From positions 372,001 through 436,000 of the forward strand of contig NZ_AP018439.1 in assembly GCF_009937955.1 (NCBI RefSeq): a DNA stretch of 64,000 bases, read 5' to 3'. The first letter of the stretch is position 1. Every line of letters starts with the position of its first letter. Of this stretch, positions 40,626-49,580 are shown one piece after another. A program made the position numbers and the translations under genes. Under the pieces are notes generated by a model that did no database searches, was not told the DNA's origin, and saw only the letters and a program-made list of their open reading frames with translations. The stretch is from Undibacterium sp. KW1. Its GTDB lineage: Bacteria > Pseudomonadota > Gammaproteobacteria > Burkholderiales > Burkholderiaceae_D.

Positions 40626-41555
40626 TTACTCATCAAGCAGGGATGCCGCGAGGTTCAGGGGAAGGCCGGGCAGGGGTAAATCCAGTTTTTCTTTTTCTCC
40701 AATAAATATCTGTGCCAGGGAAGTTGCCAATTTTTGGGTGCAAACAATGATGGGCGTGACGCCTGCGCTGGTTTGCATGTCGTCGTACATGGTGCGTACC
40801 AGTGCGCGCTTGGTTTCTGGCGTGATCATGTTTTCCCCCTGTTTTTGTAGTTGCCACACTTTTAAATCCACCATGGGACGAAAAGGTTCCATCAAGTCAT
40901 CAACCAGGCGCATGGCATTGCCTTCGTTGCTGTGGTGTAATCCAAGTGTGGGATGTAGCCCTGCCGCAACAATGGCTCTTGCTGTTGTAGCACGCAACAC
41001 GGTGTAGCCATAATTGAGCATGGCATTGAGTCCACCTGCTTGCTGGTCACGTCTGAAGCTATCACCAAAGAGTAAAGTCCAATATCTTCTGGCACCTTGG
41101 GCTTCAAAGTTATCAGGATCTCCTGAGCGCACTTTGCGCACCAGGGATGTCAGAGGAATTGTTGGTGCATTGGCAGCTTCCAGGGCTGCTGCCTGCTGCT
41201 GCAATTTGGACTTAACGATATCTGCCCATAAACGTTTGATCGTGGGTTGTGAAGCTGCAATTTGCGCGTCAAAGCGTTTGGCTTGTTGGTAATTGCCTTC
41301 TATGGGGAGTAGCATGCCTGCTGCATTGTGGTTGGCCGAGCATAGTACAAAAGGTGCGCAACGCTCGGCCAGGGCAATCAGGAGATTATTGGTATAACTC
41401 AGACCATGCGCATTGGCGATGACTGCCGCAATATCATCTAGCGGTACCTGGCCTAATTCTTTGCGCTCACCTTCTGTATCTTGCACCACCATAAAGCCAC
41501 GTGATAGAAATAAATGCCGTCGGTCATCTGCTATTTCTACTATGCGGCCTATCAT
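40626..41555 (-). CDS. cas1: CRISPR-associated integrase Cas1, type II
   Basis: 309 residues, catalytic subunit of the Cas1-Cas2 spacer integrase. The metal-binding residues are visible in context: Glu in NFEAQGARRYW, His in GLHPTLGLHHSN and Asp in LVDDLMEPFRPMVD. It starts five bases after cas9 ends. No csn2 or cas4 is present, so the subtype is II-C. Confidence 0.96.
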   Translation of the reverse strand: MIGRIVEIADDRRHLFLSRGFMVVQDTEGERKELGQVPLDDIAAVIANAHGLSYTNNLLIALAERCAPFVLCSANHNAAGMLLPIEGNYQQAKRFDAQIAASQPTIKRLWADIVKSKLQQQAAALEAANAPTIPLTSLVRKVRSGDPDNFEAQGARRYWTLLFGDSFRRDQQAGGLNAMLNYGYTVLRATTARAIVAAGLHPTLGLHHSNEGNAMRLVDDLMEPFRPMVDLKVWQLQKQGENMITPETKRALVRTMYDDMQTSAGVTPIIVCTQKLATSLAQIFIGEKEKLDLPLPGLPLNLAASLLDE

Positions 41556-41560
41556 GGTAA

Positions 41561-44500
41561 CTATCCCCTAAATCCAGGGTCACGAAGTTTGCCGGTTTCA
41601 GAAACTGTACAGCGTCTGCCTTTGGCCTTTTGAAGAGAACCAGGCATCTTTGATATATATGAAAATGAATTTTCCTTGTCTCTATTTCTGGCATCTACAT
41701 TAGCTTCATTGTGCTCAGCAATAAATATTTGGCCGTTCTGTTTTATGTTTGCAATAACCATTGTTTTCAGCTTGCCATCTATCTCTAACCTTAGGTAGTC
41801 TTTGCTCATTATTCGCATTGCTAGCAATTTTCCAGATACAGTTAATTTGGGATCGCGAAGTTTTTCCCAGCCCTTTTTTTCTCCAAATTGACGAATAATT
41901 TGATACGCTTCAAAAGTCGTAATGACATCACCATTCCAGCGACCTTTGTCGTCTGCCCATATCTCCATGCAATAATTGCTGCCACCTACATACCCTTTAT
42001 AGGGTTTTGATTGTCCATCTTCAGTGATGCCGTGACGATCATTTGCTTTAGCATCGCTAAACGCAATAACGCCGAGTTTGCGCACATCTAGTTCACGGCG
42101 TACCCCATCTTCGGATAAGACTCTGTGTTGGACCAAGCCATCTTTGCGCAATCCCCATGCGCTTGCTTCGTGCATGGCACCCTGGTAACCATGTTCGGGT
42201 TTGTAACTGACAACAATATTATTCAATGCACGTTCTACATGTTCACGATAACCGGGCCATGGCTCGTCGACCTTGTCCAGCAATCGCTTGCTTCCTGATT
42301 CCCATGCACGGTCACTGGAACTGGAAAATGTATTCAATGTTGATCTGTCGGTAATGCCGATCACGCAGGCGTCCAGTGCATGATGGCGATGGTCTTCACG
42401 GTTCTTTGTATCATCTCCTGAGAGTAATTTATTGAGTGAAAACTTACCGCGTAATAAGCCCGTTAACCGACCTGGGATCGCCCAGACTTGATTATGTGGA
42501 CAGATACAAGTCAAATATTCTTTTGCTATCCGTGATAAATAAGCCGTATCATTCAATGCCCGTGGTAAGAAATCTTTTTCACCATCTAGCCATTGTTCCA
42601 TTCCATCGATGGCAAAGCGTTTCTTCTTATTTGTCGGCATTAGGGCAGCACGCAACAAAATGGCTTCATAGTCATAACCAGCTTGTTGCACACGTCCAAA
42701 GGCTTCATATGGAGTTTGATTTCCTTTTGCACGATTTGCACGGGTTAAAGAGACGGTCTTGTTCGCCATGCTATCGTCGAGGGTACGTTTGAATGGCAAG
42801 ATGTGCTCAATCTCAACGTCTCCACGCAGCAATCTGTCTATGCTGATTTGCTCGCCTGTGTATGGGCAACAGCGATCGGCGATGTTCTTTGGATTTAATT
42901 CCACCCACAATTGCATTTTCTGTGATAGTTCACGTCGCTTGTTTTTATCGAGATGTGATGCTTCAAGATTCAGTATTCGGCAAGCTTCCTTGACATGAAT
43001 ATCATTTAAATCTTGCTTTGTTTTTTGTTCGCGTTGAATTTCCAGCTTACGTTCACGGCTTAATTTTAATTCTCGCGCTACTTCAATAATGACTTGTGTT
43101 GGATGTCCATATTCCCGGATGAGCGTGTTGACAACCGCACGAACTTGATTCAGTCCAATATGCACAGTTGGATTTGCTATTTTCCCATAGCGCTCTTCAT
43201 CATTGCGTGGATTGTTTTTTTCAAATGCCACATGGCGTCGCAATGGAATGCCGTAGTAAGGCAATTCCTCCATGATCTCGCCGGTTTGTTGCGCATGTGA
43301 GATTGCACTATGACTATCAAATTTTGCAGCGACCACTGCCTTGTCATAAGTAATCACATCGGACATCAATGCAGGTAAGATACGGCTCAGTGCTGTTTTT
43401 CCCAGTCGTCCAAATCCTTCTGGCAAACTGGCATTGGCAATTCTTTCTGCATGTTCTTCATCCACGCCGGTGTGGCCCTGTAGCCATGCAACAAGTTTGG
43501 CTTCGCTTGCCTCTTCTAATAATTGAGTCACTATGTCATCTTGCAATGCCGGTACAAAGTCATGCCATGCTGCGCCAAAGTGTTCAGGTTTTGAAAGCGC
43601 AACACTTGTTGCATTTCCTTTTAGCCGGTCGCGTTTGATGTCTTCCAAATTAAAGCTGGTGGTCCCAGGCAACTTGAGAGCCTTGACCATGGCAGTGAAT
43701 GTCAGGTCACTCTTGGTCTCCATCAGATTGGCAAGTGTGTTGCGTTGCGCCATTGTCAGATTTTGTTCTTGTAAGCCTTCCGTTAAAATTCGCAAATGAT
43801 TTAGTTCTTGATAGATACGGAATCGCTGCGTACTTGGTAATGCGAGGGGCGCTCGCGGTTCTTCGGGTATCAGAGTACAGCGGCCCGGCACTACTGGTTT
43901 CAAGGGGCGCTGATGCAGCAATATGTCTTTTAATTCCAGTCGTGCCGCCTCAGTAAAGAGTGCAGGATTAAATTTTTCTTGTGCTGACCATAAAGTATCA
44001 AATTCATGCTCTATCATTGCGCGGTCAGCGTAAAAATCGTATTTTTTGTCCTTTTGCGTTTTCCCTTGCAGCCGGGCACGTACGCTCTCCCCATTTTTTG
44101 AGCGTTTCGCCAACCATTCACCTAGTGTCCGGCAATTTTCTTCTTTCAGTTTCTCACGCAGCTCTTTGATGGCGCGCTTCAATGCACCACTATCATTGTC
44201 TTTTTTGTCGGTTTTGCGATTACTGAGAAACCCACGTCTTTGGTTTATATGAAACAGGGCCCGGGCAAACTCTTCACCACTTAATGCTGTGTCCAGACCT
44301 TGCGCACGTAACTCATAAGGATTGAGCTTTGTCAGTTCCAGACGTTGATCTTTGTCTTGAGGAAAAAAACCGAGAGAAATGAGTGCTGTCATCATGCGCG
44401 CTTTGCGCTTCAACAGCCGGTCACGACGACGGCGCATAGAGCGTGCGTCACGGCGAGTGACTGCGAGAGATGCGCCATCTTTTGGGTTCCTGCCGTCGGG

Positions 44501-44626
44501 GAAAATGCGGACGCCAGCTTTGATAATAGCGCAAGGATTTCCGTCTTTATTCAAACGAAACATTACCCATCCCAGTGAGGATGCACCTAAATCAAGGGCC
44601 AGTCTATATTGCATTTTCCAAAGCAT
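41561..44626 (-). CDS. cas9: CRISPR-associated endonuclease Cas9, type II-C
   Basis: RNA-guided DNA endonuclease of about 1021 residues, in the small II-C range. RuvC-I is at the N-terminus (YRLALDLGASSLGWV), followed by an Arg-rich bridge helix (RSMRRRRDRLLKRKAR). RuvC-II is VIIEVARELKLSRERK, the HNH core is DVEIEHILPF with the downstream NRAKGNQ, and RuvC-III is HHALDACVIG. All catalytic residues look intact. I start at the ATG at 44626, which has a GGAG six bases upstream; a GTG at 44638 is in frame but lacks a binding site. Cas9, cas1 and cas2 form one operon; the tracrRNA is divergent from it. Confidence 0.97.
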   Translation of the reverse strand: MLWKMQYRLALDLGASSLGWVMFRLNKDGNPCAIIKAGVRIFPDGRNPKDGASLAVTRRDARSMRRRRDRLLKRKARMMTALISLGFFPQDKDQRLELTKLNPYELRAQGLDTALSGEEFARALFHINQRRGFLSNRKTDKKDNDSGALKRAIKELREKLKEENCRTLGEWLAKRSKNGESVRARLQGKTQKDKKYDFYADRAMIEHEFDTLWSAQEKFNPALFTEAARLELKDILLHQRPLKPVVPGRCTLIPEEPRAPLALPSTQRFRIYQELNHLRILTEGLQEQNLTMAQRNTLANLMETKSDLTFTAMVKALKLPGTTSFNLEDIKRDRLKGNATSVALSKPEHFGAAWHDFVPALQDDIVTQLLEEASEAKLVAWLQGHTGVDEEHAERIANASLPEGFGRLGKTALSRILPALMSDVITYDKAVVAAKFDSHSAISHAQQTGEIMEELPYYGIPLRRHVAFEKNNPRNDEERYGKIANPTVHIGLNQVRAVVNTLIREYGHPTQVIIEVARELKLSRERKLEIQREQKTKQDLNDIHVKEACRILNLEASHLDKNKRRELSQKMQLWVELNPKNIADRCCPYTGEQISIDRLLRGDVEIEHILPFKRTLDDSMANKTVSLTRANRAKGNQTPYEAFGRVQQAGYDYEAILLRAALMPTNKKKRFAIDGMEQWLDGEKDFLPRALNDTAYLSRIAKEYLTCICPHNQVWAIPGRLTGLLRGKFSLNKLLSGDDTKNREDHRHHALDACVIGITDRSTLNTFSSSSDRAWESGSKRLLDKVDEPWPGYREHVERALNNIVVSYKPEHGYQGAMHEASAWGLRKDGLVQHRVLSEDGVRRELDVRKLGVIAFSDAKANDRHGITEDGQSKPYKGYVGGSNYCMEIWADDKGRWNGDVITTFEAYQIIRQFGEKKGWEKLRDPKLTVSGKLLAMRIMSKDYLRLEIDGKLKTMVIANIKQNGQIFIAEHNEANVDARNRDKENSFSYISKMPGSLQKAKGRRCTVSETGKLRDPGFRG

Positions 44627-44657
44627 GCCATGCTCCACGTATATTTTTGTTAATATG

Positions 44658-44686
44658 TTGACTTTACATTAATTCCACACTATTAT
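44658..44686 (+). promoter_or_regulatory. Promoter of the tracrRNA
   Basis: TTGACT (44658-44663) and TATTAT (44681-44686), separated by exactly 17 bases, point to a start near 44693, just before the anti-repeat. The region also lies upstream of cas9 on the other strand; the cas9 promoter was not clearly identified. Confidence 0.85.
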
Positions 44687-44692
44687 TCAAGC

Positions 44693-44780
44693 ATTATCAG
44701 ATTGGGATATGTGCTCTGAACGCTAACAAGCTGAAAGATGCACCAAATGAAAAGGCCGCTATATGCGGCCTTTTGCTTTT
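44693..44780 (+). ncRNA. tracrRNA
   Basis: The segment 44698-44719 (starting CAGATTGGGATATGTG) is complementary to 22 consecutive bases of the CRISPR repeat. Then come a linker (about 44720-44749) and a terminator hairpin: AAAAGGCCGC (44750-44759), loop TATAT, GCGGCCTTTT (44765-44774), followed by GCTTTT. About 88 nt in total. It guides crRNA maturation and Cas9 loading. Only one anti-repeat copy is seen. Confidence 0.93.
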
Positions 44781-45054
44781 GTAAGGGAGTAGACGCAAAT
44801 GCCATCCTTGCTTTTTCATGCTTGCAAAATAGCAACAGTACGCAGATATACATTTGATGTATCGCCAGCGAAATCACCGCCATCGCATGAAACATGTGGA
44901 CGGGGCGCTGGGGGTTCAGTATTCTTTCATTATTCGTATAGGCTTTCAGGGTTTGCTGCTACGGGATGGGATTCCGTTTTGTCGCTTTCTTGAAGATAGC
45001 CAGTCATTGCATGCATCTGCATTGATTTTCATGTAACAAATTCAGGAGTTGGTC
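44781..45054. other. Gap without a convincing gene
   Basis: Between the tracrRNA terminator and the CheX-like gene I see only short open frames (60-64 codons) with no ribosome binding site or recognisable sequence. An AGGAG for the next gene is near its end. Confidence 0.6.
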
Positions 45055-45744
45055 ATGGCCTCGGAAGAAAATGGTGTAGTGTACGGAACAGAAGATCTGT
45101 TGACGAGTTTGTGCAACTCGGTAATACGGGTGTTGAATGTCGCCACAAATAGCAAGGTGCATTATTCTGCCATGGTGCAGCGCATCACCAAGATAGGCTT
45201 GAAGCCGGATATAGGCTGCTTTGTGTTGTTTGATGGCGGCTTTTCCGGGTTGGTGGTGCTGAATTTTGATGGTGATACGGCGCTGGAAATCTACGAGAAA
45301 TACATGCTTAACATGGGCATGCCCAAATCTGAGCTGGCAACTTCGTTCACTTCTGACGAGGTGGCAAATATCCTCGGTGAGTTGATGAACCAGATTGTTG
45401 GTGACTTCACTGGCAAGATACGCCGCGAGTTGCAGACCAATATCACCCAGAACCAGCCCAAGATGCTGGTGCTGACCAAGCAGGTCATGCTGAGTGTGGA
45501 TACCCCGCTGGACAGGCCTGAATTGCGCCGTGTTTCTTTCTTCACCGAGAAAAACAATATCTTCTATCTTGAACTGGCGATAGACAGGACAGAGTTCATC
45601 AAGCTGCATGACTTTGAAGCGCATGAAGTGGCTGATCCTGATGCTTTGCTGGACTTTGAGCAGGCTTCGGAACAAAAGTCCTCTGCTCCCGCCGCGCCTG
45701 ATGATGACGAAAACTCCGAATTGCTGAAGTCTCTGGGTATGTAA
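45055..45744 (+). CDS. CheX/CheC-like protein (DUF3334-type)
   Basis: 229 residues, cytoplasmic. The central part resembles the CheC/CheX/FliY phosphatase fold: an E109-x-x-N112-x-x-x-G116 signature (GELMNQIVGDF), which in CheX holds the CheY-P phosphatase residues. The C-terminus is acidic. The ATG at 45055 has an AGGAG site. No chemotaxis genes are adjacent. Assignment to the DUF3334 group is from memory and moderately sure. Confidence 0.75.
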   Translation: MASEENGVVYGTEDLLTSLCNSVIRVLNVATNSKVHYSAMVQRITKIGLKPDIGCFVLFDGGFSGLVVLNFDGDTALEIYEKYMLNMGMPKSELATSFTSDEVANILGELMNQIVGDFTGKIRRELQTNITQNQPKMLVLTKQVMLSVDTPLDRPELRRVSFFTEKNNIFYLELAIDRTEFIKLHDFEAHEVADPDALLDFEQASEQKSSAPAAPDDDENSELLKSLGM

Positions 45745-45803
45745 TTTAAGTTTGTGATATCTCAGAGTTCAGTTTTGCCTGTCTGGAGCAGGCAAGCAAA
45801 CGA

Positions 45804-45827
45804 AAGGCCGCACTTGCGGCCTTTTTG
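45804..45827. terminator. Terminator between the CheX-like and FabH-like genes
   Basis: Stem AAGGCCGC / GCGGCCTT with loop ACTT and a T-run on the plus strand; A-rich on the left, so it can end both converging transcripts. Confidence 0.88.
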
Positions 45828-45846
45828 CTATTCAAGCGGGGGGGTA

Positions 45847-46971
45847 TCAGGCCAGTTTTTTAACTACCACGCAGCCTATCGAATAACCCGCACCAAAAGA
45901 GCAGATCACGCCTACATTGCCAGCTTCGAGGTCGTCCTGGTATTTATGGAAGGCGATGATGGAGCCAGCGGACGAAGTATTGGCGTAAGTGTCCAAAATC
46001 GTTGGTGATTCTTCTGGCGTTGCATCGCGGCCCAAAATCATGCGGGCGATGAGCAGGTTCATGTTCAGGTTGGCCTGGTGCAGCCAGTAACGTTTGACGT
46101 CAGGGATGGCGATGTCGGCAGCCTGTACCGTGGAGGTAATGACGGCAGCTGCCATGGGGCAGACGTCCTTGAACACTTTGCGGCCTTGCTGGCGGAACAG
46201 TTTGTCTGGCTTGCCTATGCCGCTTTCATCGGCACGGTTCAAAAAGCCAAAGTTGTTGCGGATATTGTTCGAGAACTGGGTCTTGAGTTTCAGGCCAACG
46301 ATTTCAAACTGGTGCTTCGATGTCGCCAGGTCGGCGCGTTCTACGATGATGGCAGTGCAGGCATCACCAAAGATAAAGTGGCTGTCACGGTCGCGCCAGT
46401 TCAGATGGCCGCTGGTAATTTCAGGGTTGACGACCAGTACCGCACGCGCCTGGCCGCTTTGGATGGCGGTGACGGCTGCCTGTATGCCAAAGGTGGCAGA
46501 AGAGCAGGCGACATTGATGTCATAGCCATAGCCATCTATGCCCAGGGCATTCTGGATTTCCACTGCCATGGCAGGGTAGCCACGTTGCATATTGCTGGCA
46601 GCGCAAATGACGGCGTCGATATCGGCAGCAGTGCGGCCTGCGCGTTCCAGCGCCTGGTTGGCGGCAGCGACTGCCATTTCACACATGATAGATGGTTCTT
46701 CATCACTGCGCTCAGGGATGCGTGGCACCATGCGGTTGATGTCGAGCACGCCTTCCTTGTTCATGACAAAGCGGGATTTGATGCCTGAGGCTTTTTCTAT
46801 GAAGGCGACGCTGGATTCTTCCAGCGCGACTACTTCACCACTGGCGATGGAGGCGGCGTTTTGCGCATTGTGTTGCTGGACATAAGCATTGAAACTGGCG
46901 ATCAGTTCTTCATTGGAAATAGACTGGGAAGGGGTGTACAAGCCGGTGCCGCTGATGACTACTTTGCTCAT
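45847..46971 (-). CDS. Beta-ketoacyl-ACP synthase III-like protein
   Basis: 374 residues, thiolase fold. The Cys-His-Asn triad is visible: Cys in NVACSSATFG, His in YWLHQANLNMN, Asn in DTYANTSSAGS. It resembles FabH-type condensing enzymes but is longer than E. coli FabH (317), with an insertion after the N-terminal strand. It may start fatty acid synthesis or a special acyl chain. I start at the ATG at 46971 (MSKVVISGTGLY); the upstream extension is unlikely. Confidence 0.87.
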   Translation of the reverse strand: MSKVVISGTGLYTPSQSISNEELIASFNAYVQQHNAQNAASIASGEVVALEESSVAFIEKASGIKSRFVMNKEGVLDINRMVPRIPERSDEEPSIMCEMAVAAANQALERAGRTAADIDAVICAASNMQRGYPAMAVEIQNALGIDGYGYDINVACSSATFGIQAAVTAIQSGQARAVLVVNPEITSGHLNWRDRDSHFIFGDACTAIIVERADLATSKHQFEIVGLKLKTQFSNNIRNNFGFLNRADESGIGKPDKLFRQQGRKVFKDVCPMAAAVITSTVQAADIAIPDVKRYWLHQANLNMNLLIARMILGRDATPEESPTILDTYANTSSAGSIIAFHKYQDDLEAGNVGVICSFGAGYSIGCVVVKKLA

Positions 46972-47140
46972 CTCTTGCTTTCTGGTTATGTCGTTCTGAA
47001 TTATGCGCAAAAATGCGCGACGAAGTCGCTCGATTTTACACAATAAAGATGACAGTTAAACGAGAAACGCACAGAAATAGAGTGCTTATTCCAGTTTGGT
47101 GCGCCTGGAACAAGCAATCTTTAGTGCGGCAATGACAGGG

Positions 47141-48025
47141 TCAGGCAGTCAATTGCTGTTTGTGGTGCAGCAAATGATCTTCAATGAAGGTATTGATGAA
47201 GTAATAACCATGGTCATAGCCTTCATGGTAGCGCAGTGTCAGCGGCTGTTGCACGCTGGCGCAGGCTGTCTTGAAAGCTTCAGGGTGTAGTTGTTCGGCC
47301 AAAAATTTGTCGGCAAATCCCTGGTCTATCAAAATGCCTTTGGGGAAGGGCGGCTGGCTCTGCTTTTGCATGAGGGCGGTGGCGTCAAATTCGGCCCAGG
47401 CATTTTCATCAGTTCCCAGATATCCGGTGAAGGCTTTTTGTCCCCAGAGACACTGGCTCGGTGCGGCTATCGGGGCGAAGGCAGATACGCTAGTGAATAG
47501 GTCAGGATGGCGCAAGGCCAGTACCAGGGCACCGTGGCCACCCATGGAATGCCCCATGATGCCGACGCGTGTCTTGTCCATGGGCAAGCTAGCCAGCAGC
47601 ATGGGCAGCAGTTCAGCGACGATATAGCTGTGCATGCGGTAGTGCTTGCTCCAGGGCGCTTGCGTAGCATCCAGGTAAAAACCGGCAGCCACACCAAAAT
47701 CCCAGTTATCGCTGTCGCCGGGGATGTTGGCATTGCGCGGGCTGGTATCTGGTGTGATGAGGATAATGCCTTCGCGTGCGGCAATGGCTTGCGCACCCGC
47801 CTTGATCATGAAGGTTTCTTCTGTGCAGGTCAGGCCAGCCAGGTAAATAATGGCCGGGCAAGTCCCGCCTGCCATGGCCTGTGGTGGCAAATAGACTGAA
47901 AACCGCATGGGCAAGCCTATCTCGGCAGAGTCATGCTGATAAAAGCGCTGCACGCCGCCATGGCAGGCGTGCTGGCTCAGCAAAGTCACTTCTTCTGCGT
48001 CGTTGTTGGATTCGCGCTGCGACAT
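47141..48025 (-). CDS. fghA: S-formylglutathione hydrolase
   Basis: Hydrolyses S-formylglutathione to glutathione and formate, the second step of glutathione-dependent formaldehyde detoxification. 294 residues, esterase-D type alpha/beta hydrolase; nucleophile in GHSMGGHGAL, and the final catalytic His in YDHGYYF. Its ATG overlaps the frmA stop (TGATG), so the two are coupled. Confidence 0.94.
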   Translation of the reverse strand: MSQRESNNDAEEVTLLSQHACHGGVQRFYQHDSAEIGLPMRFSVYLPPQAMAGGTCPAIIYLAGLTCTEETFMIKAGAQAIAAREGIILITPDTSPRNANIPGDSDNWDFGVAAGFYLDATQAPWSKHYRMHSYIVAELLPMLLASLPMDKTRVGIMGHSMGGHGALVLALRHPDLFTSVSAFAPIAAPSQCLWGQKAFTGYLGTDENAWAEFDATALMQKQSQPPFPKGILIDQGFADKFLAEQLHPEAFKTACASVQQPLTLRYHEGYDHGYYFINTFIEDHLLHHKQQLTA

Positions 48026-49131
48026 CAGAACAACACCACTGAGCGTATCGATTCGCCGCTCTTCATGAGATCAAAGCCTTCATTGATGCGTTCCAGCGGC
48101 AGGCGGTGGGTGATCAGGTCATCGATATTGAGTTTGCCTTCCATATACCAATCGACGATTTTTGGTACGTCAGTGCGGCCACGTGCACCACCAAAAGCTG
48201 AGCCTTTCCATTCACGACCAGTGACAAGCTGGAAGGGGCGGGTAGAGATTTCTGCGCCAGCTTCAGCCACGCCGATGATGATGGATTTGCCCCAGCCCTT
48301 GTGGCAACACTCCAGCGCCTGACGCATGACCTTGGTATTGCCTATGCACTCGAAAGAATAATCAGCGCCACCATCCGTCAACTGGATGATGTGATCGACC
48401 ACGTTTTCTACTTCGTTCGGGTTGATGAAATGGGTCATGCCAAACTGGCGCGCCATGCTTTCACGCGCCGGGTTCAGATCTACACCAATGATCTTGTCTG
48501 CACCAACCATTTTTGCAGCCTGTATGACATTGAGGCCTATGCCACCGAGGCCGAATACAACAACGTTGGCACCCGCTTCCACCTTCGCCGTGAAAACCAC
48601 GGCACCAACGCCGGTAGTGACGCCACAACCGATATAGCAAATCTTGTCAAAGGGCGCGTCTTCACGCACCTTGGCAACGGCGATTTCCGGCACCACGATG
48701 TAATTGGAGAATGTCGATGTACCCATGTAATGGAACAGCGGTTTGCCATCGAGCGAAAAGCGCGATGTTGCATCCGGCATCAGGCCGCGGCCCTGGGTGG
48801 AGCGTATCGCCTGGCAGAGATTGGTTTTGCGCGACAGGCAGAATTTGCACTGGCGGCATTCTGGTGTGTATAGCGGGATCACATGATCACCTTTGCGCAC
48901 ACTGGTGACGCCGGGGCCGGTATCAACGATGACGCCTGCACCTTCATGGCCGAGGATGGCTGGGAACAGGCCTTCAGGATCAGCACCTGAGAGTGTGTAA
49001 TAGTCGGTATGGCAAATGCCGGTGGCCTTGACTTCGATCAGCACCTCACCAGCTTGCGGACCTTGCAACTCAACTTCTTCTATCGTCAGTGGTGCTCCGG
49101 CTTTCCAGGCGATGGCGGCTTTGGTTTTCAT
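48025..49131 (-). CDS. frmA: S-(hydroxymethyl)glutathione dehydrogenase (class III ADH)
   Basis: Oxidises S-hydroxymethylglutathione with NAD+; 368 residues. Catalytic zinc ligands lie in GICHTDYYTLSG and GHEGAGVI, the structural zinc site is CRQCKFCLSRKTNLC, and the Rossmann loop is FGLGGIGLNVIQ. An AAAGGA site precedes the ATG. No FrmR repressor gene is adjacent; a MITE-like element ends 37 bases upstream of the start codon. Confidence 0.95.
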   Translation of the reverse strand: MKTKAAIAWKAGAPLTIEEVELQGPQAGEVLIEVKATGICHTDYYTLSGADPEGLFPAILGHEGAGVIVDTGPGVTSVRKGDHVIPLYTPECRQCKFCLSRKTNLCQAIRSTQGRGLMPDATSRFSLDGKPLFHYMGTSTFSNYIVVPEIAVAKVREDAPFDKICYIGCGVTTGVGAVVFTAKVEAGANVVVFGLGGIGLNVIQAAKMVGADKIIGVDLNPARESMARQFGMTHFINPNEVENVVDHIIQLTDGGADYSFECIGNTKVMRQALECCHKGWGKSIIIGVAEAGAEISTRPFQLVTGREWKGSAFGGARGRTDVPKIVDWYMEGKLNIDDLITHRLPLERINEGFDLMKSGESIRSVVLF

Positions 49132-49168
49132 GGCTGTCCTTTAAATGGTGGGTCTTGGTCTGACTCTA

Positions 49169-49466
49169 GAACTCATTTCATAAATAGGGTGAGATGCGTT
49201 TGTCTCATAACGTGGGCTGGCCAATGGTAAAACTTTGGACGAGGCAGTCAATAGCTTTGCCTATTGATAACGAGTCCAACGCAGTCCAGCGCGCGTTATG
49301 AGGCAAACCCTCCGGGAACTGACGATTTGGGCGCATTGCAGCGTGCAGTTTTGTTACCTCGCACTTGCAAAGGCGGACGCCTTAGCTGCACAGGGTACAC
49401 ACCTAAGGCCTTGCACTGCATCCCAAATCGTCTTGTTCGCACTCATCCTATTTATGAAATGAGTTC
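49169..49466. mobile_element. Non-autonomous insertion element (MITE-like), copy 2
   Basis: 298 bp bounded by the same terminal inverted repeats as copy 1 (GAACTCATTTCATAAATAGG) and flanked by TA (49167-49168, 49467-49468). It is inserted in the opposite orientation: its left end matches the right end of copy 1. Internal stems are conserved in pattern but diverged and longer. No transposase. It lies between divergent frmA and the GlxA-like regulator gene. Confidence 0.88.
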
Positions 49467-49580
49467 TAAAATAAGTTTGCTGATTGTGCTGTAAAGCGCA
49501 GTGAGTCTGTAATCTTTTTGCATGTCTGGCCGATTGTGCGCTAAGAATGGCTTAAAAAGACGGATCGTACTGTTTCGATT

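Noticed and set aside
44639..44700. Possible cas9 promoter on the minus strand
   Set aside because: A TTGAAT box is visible, but no acceptable -10 lies at 16-18 bp, so no promoter is called.
44799..45036. Short open frames of 60-64 codons after the tracrRNA
   Set aside because: No ribosome binding site, no recognisable sequence, and two overlapping frames compete.
45804..45827. Hairpin nearly identical in sequence to the tracrRNA terminator
   Set aside because: Considered as a second tracrRNA or a duplication, but no anti-repeat precedes it. GGCCGC-type stems are common in terminators.
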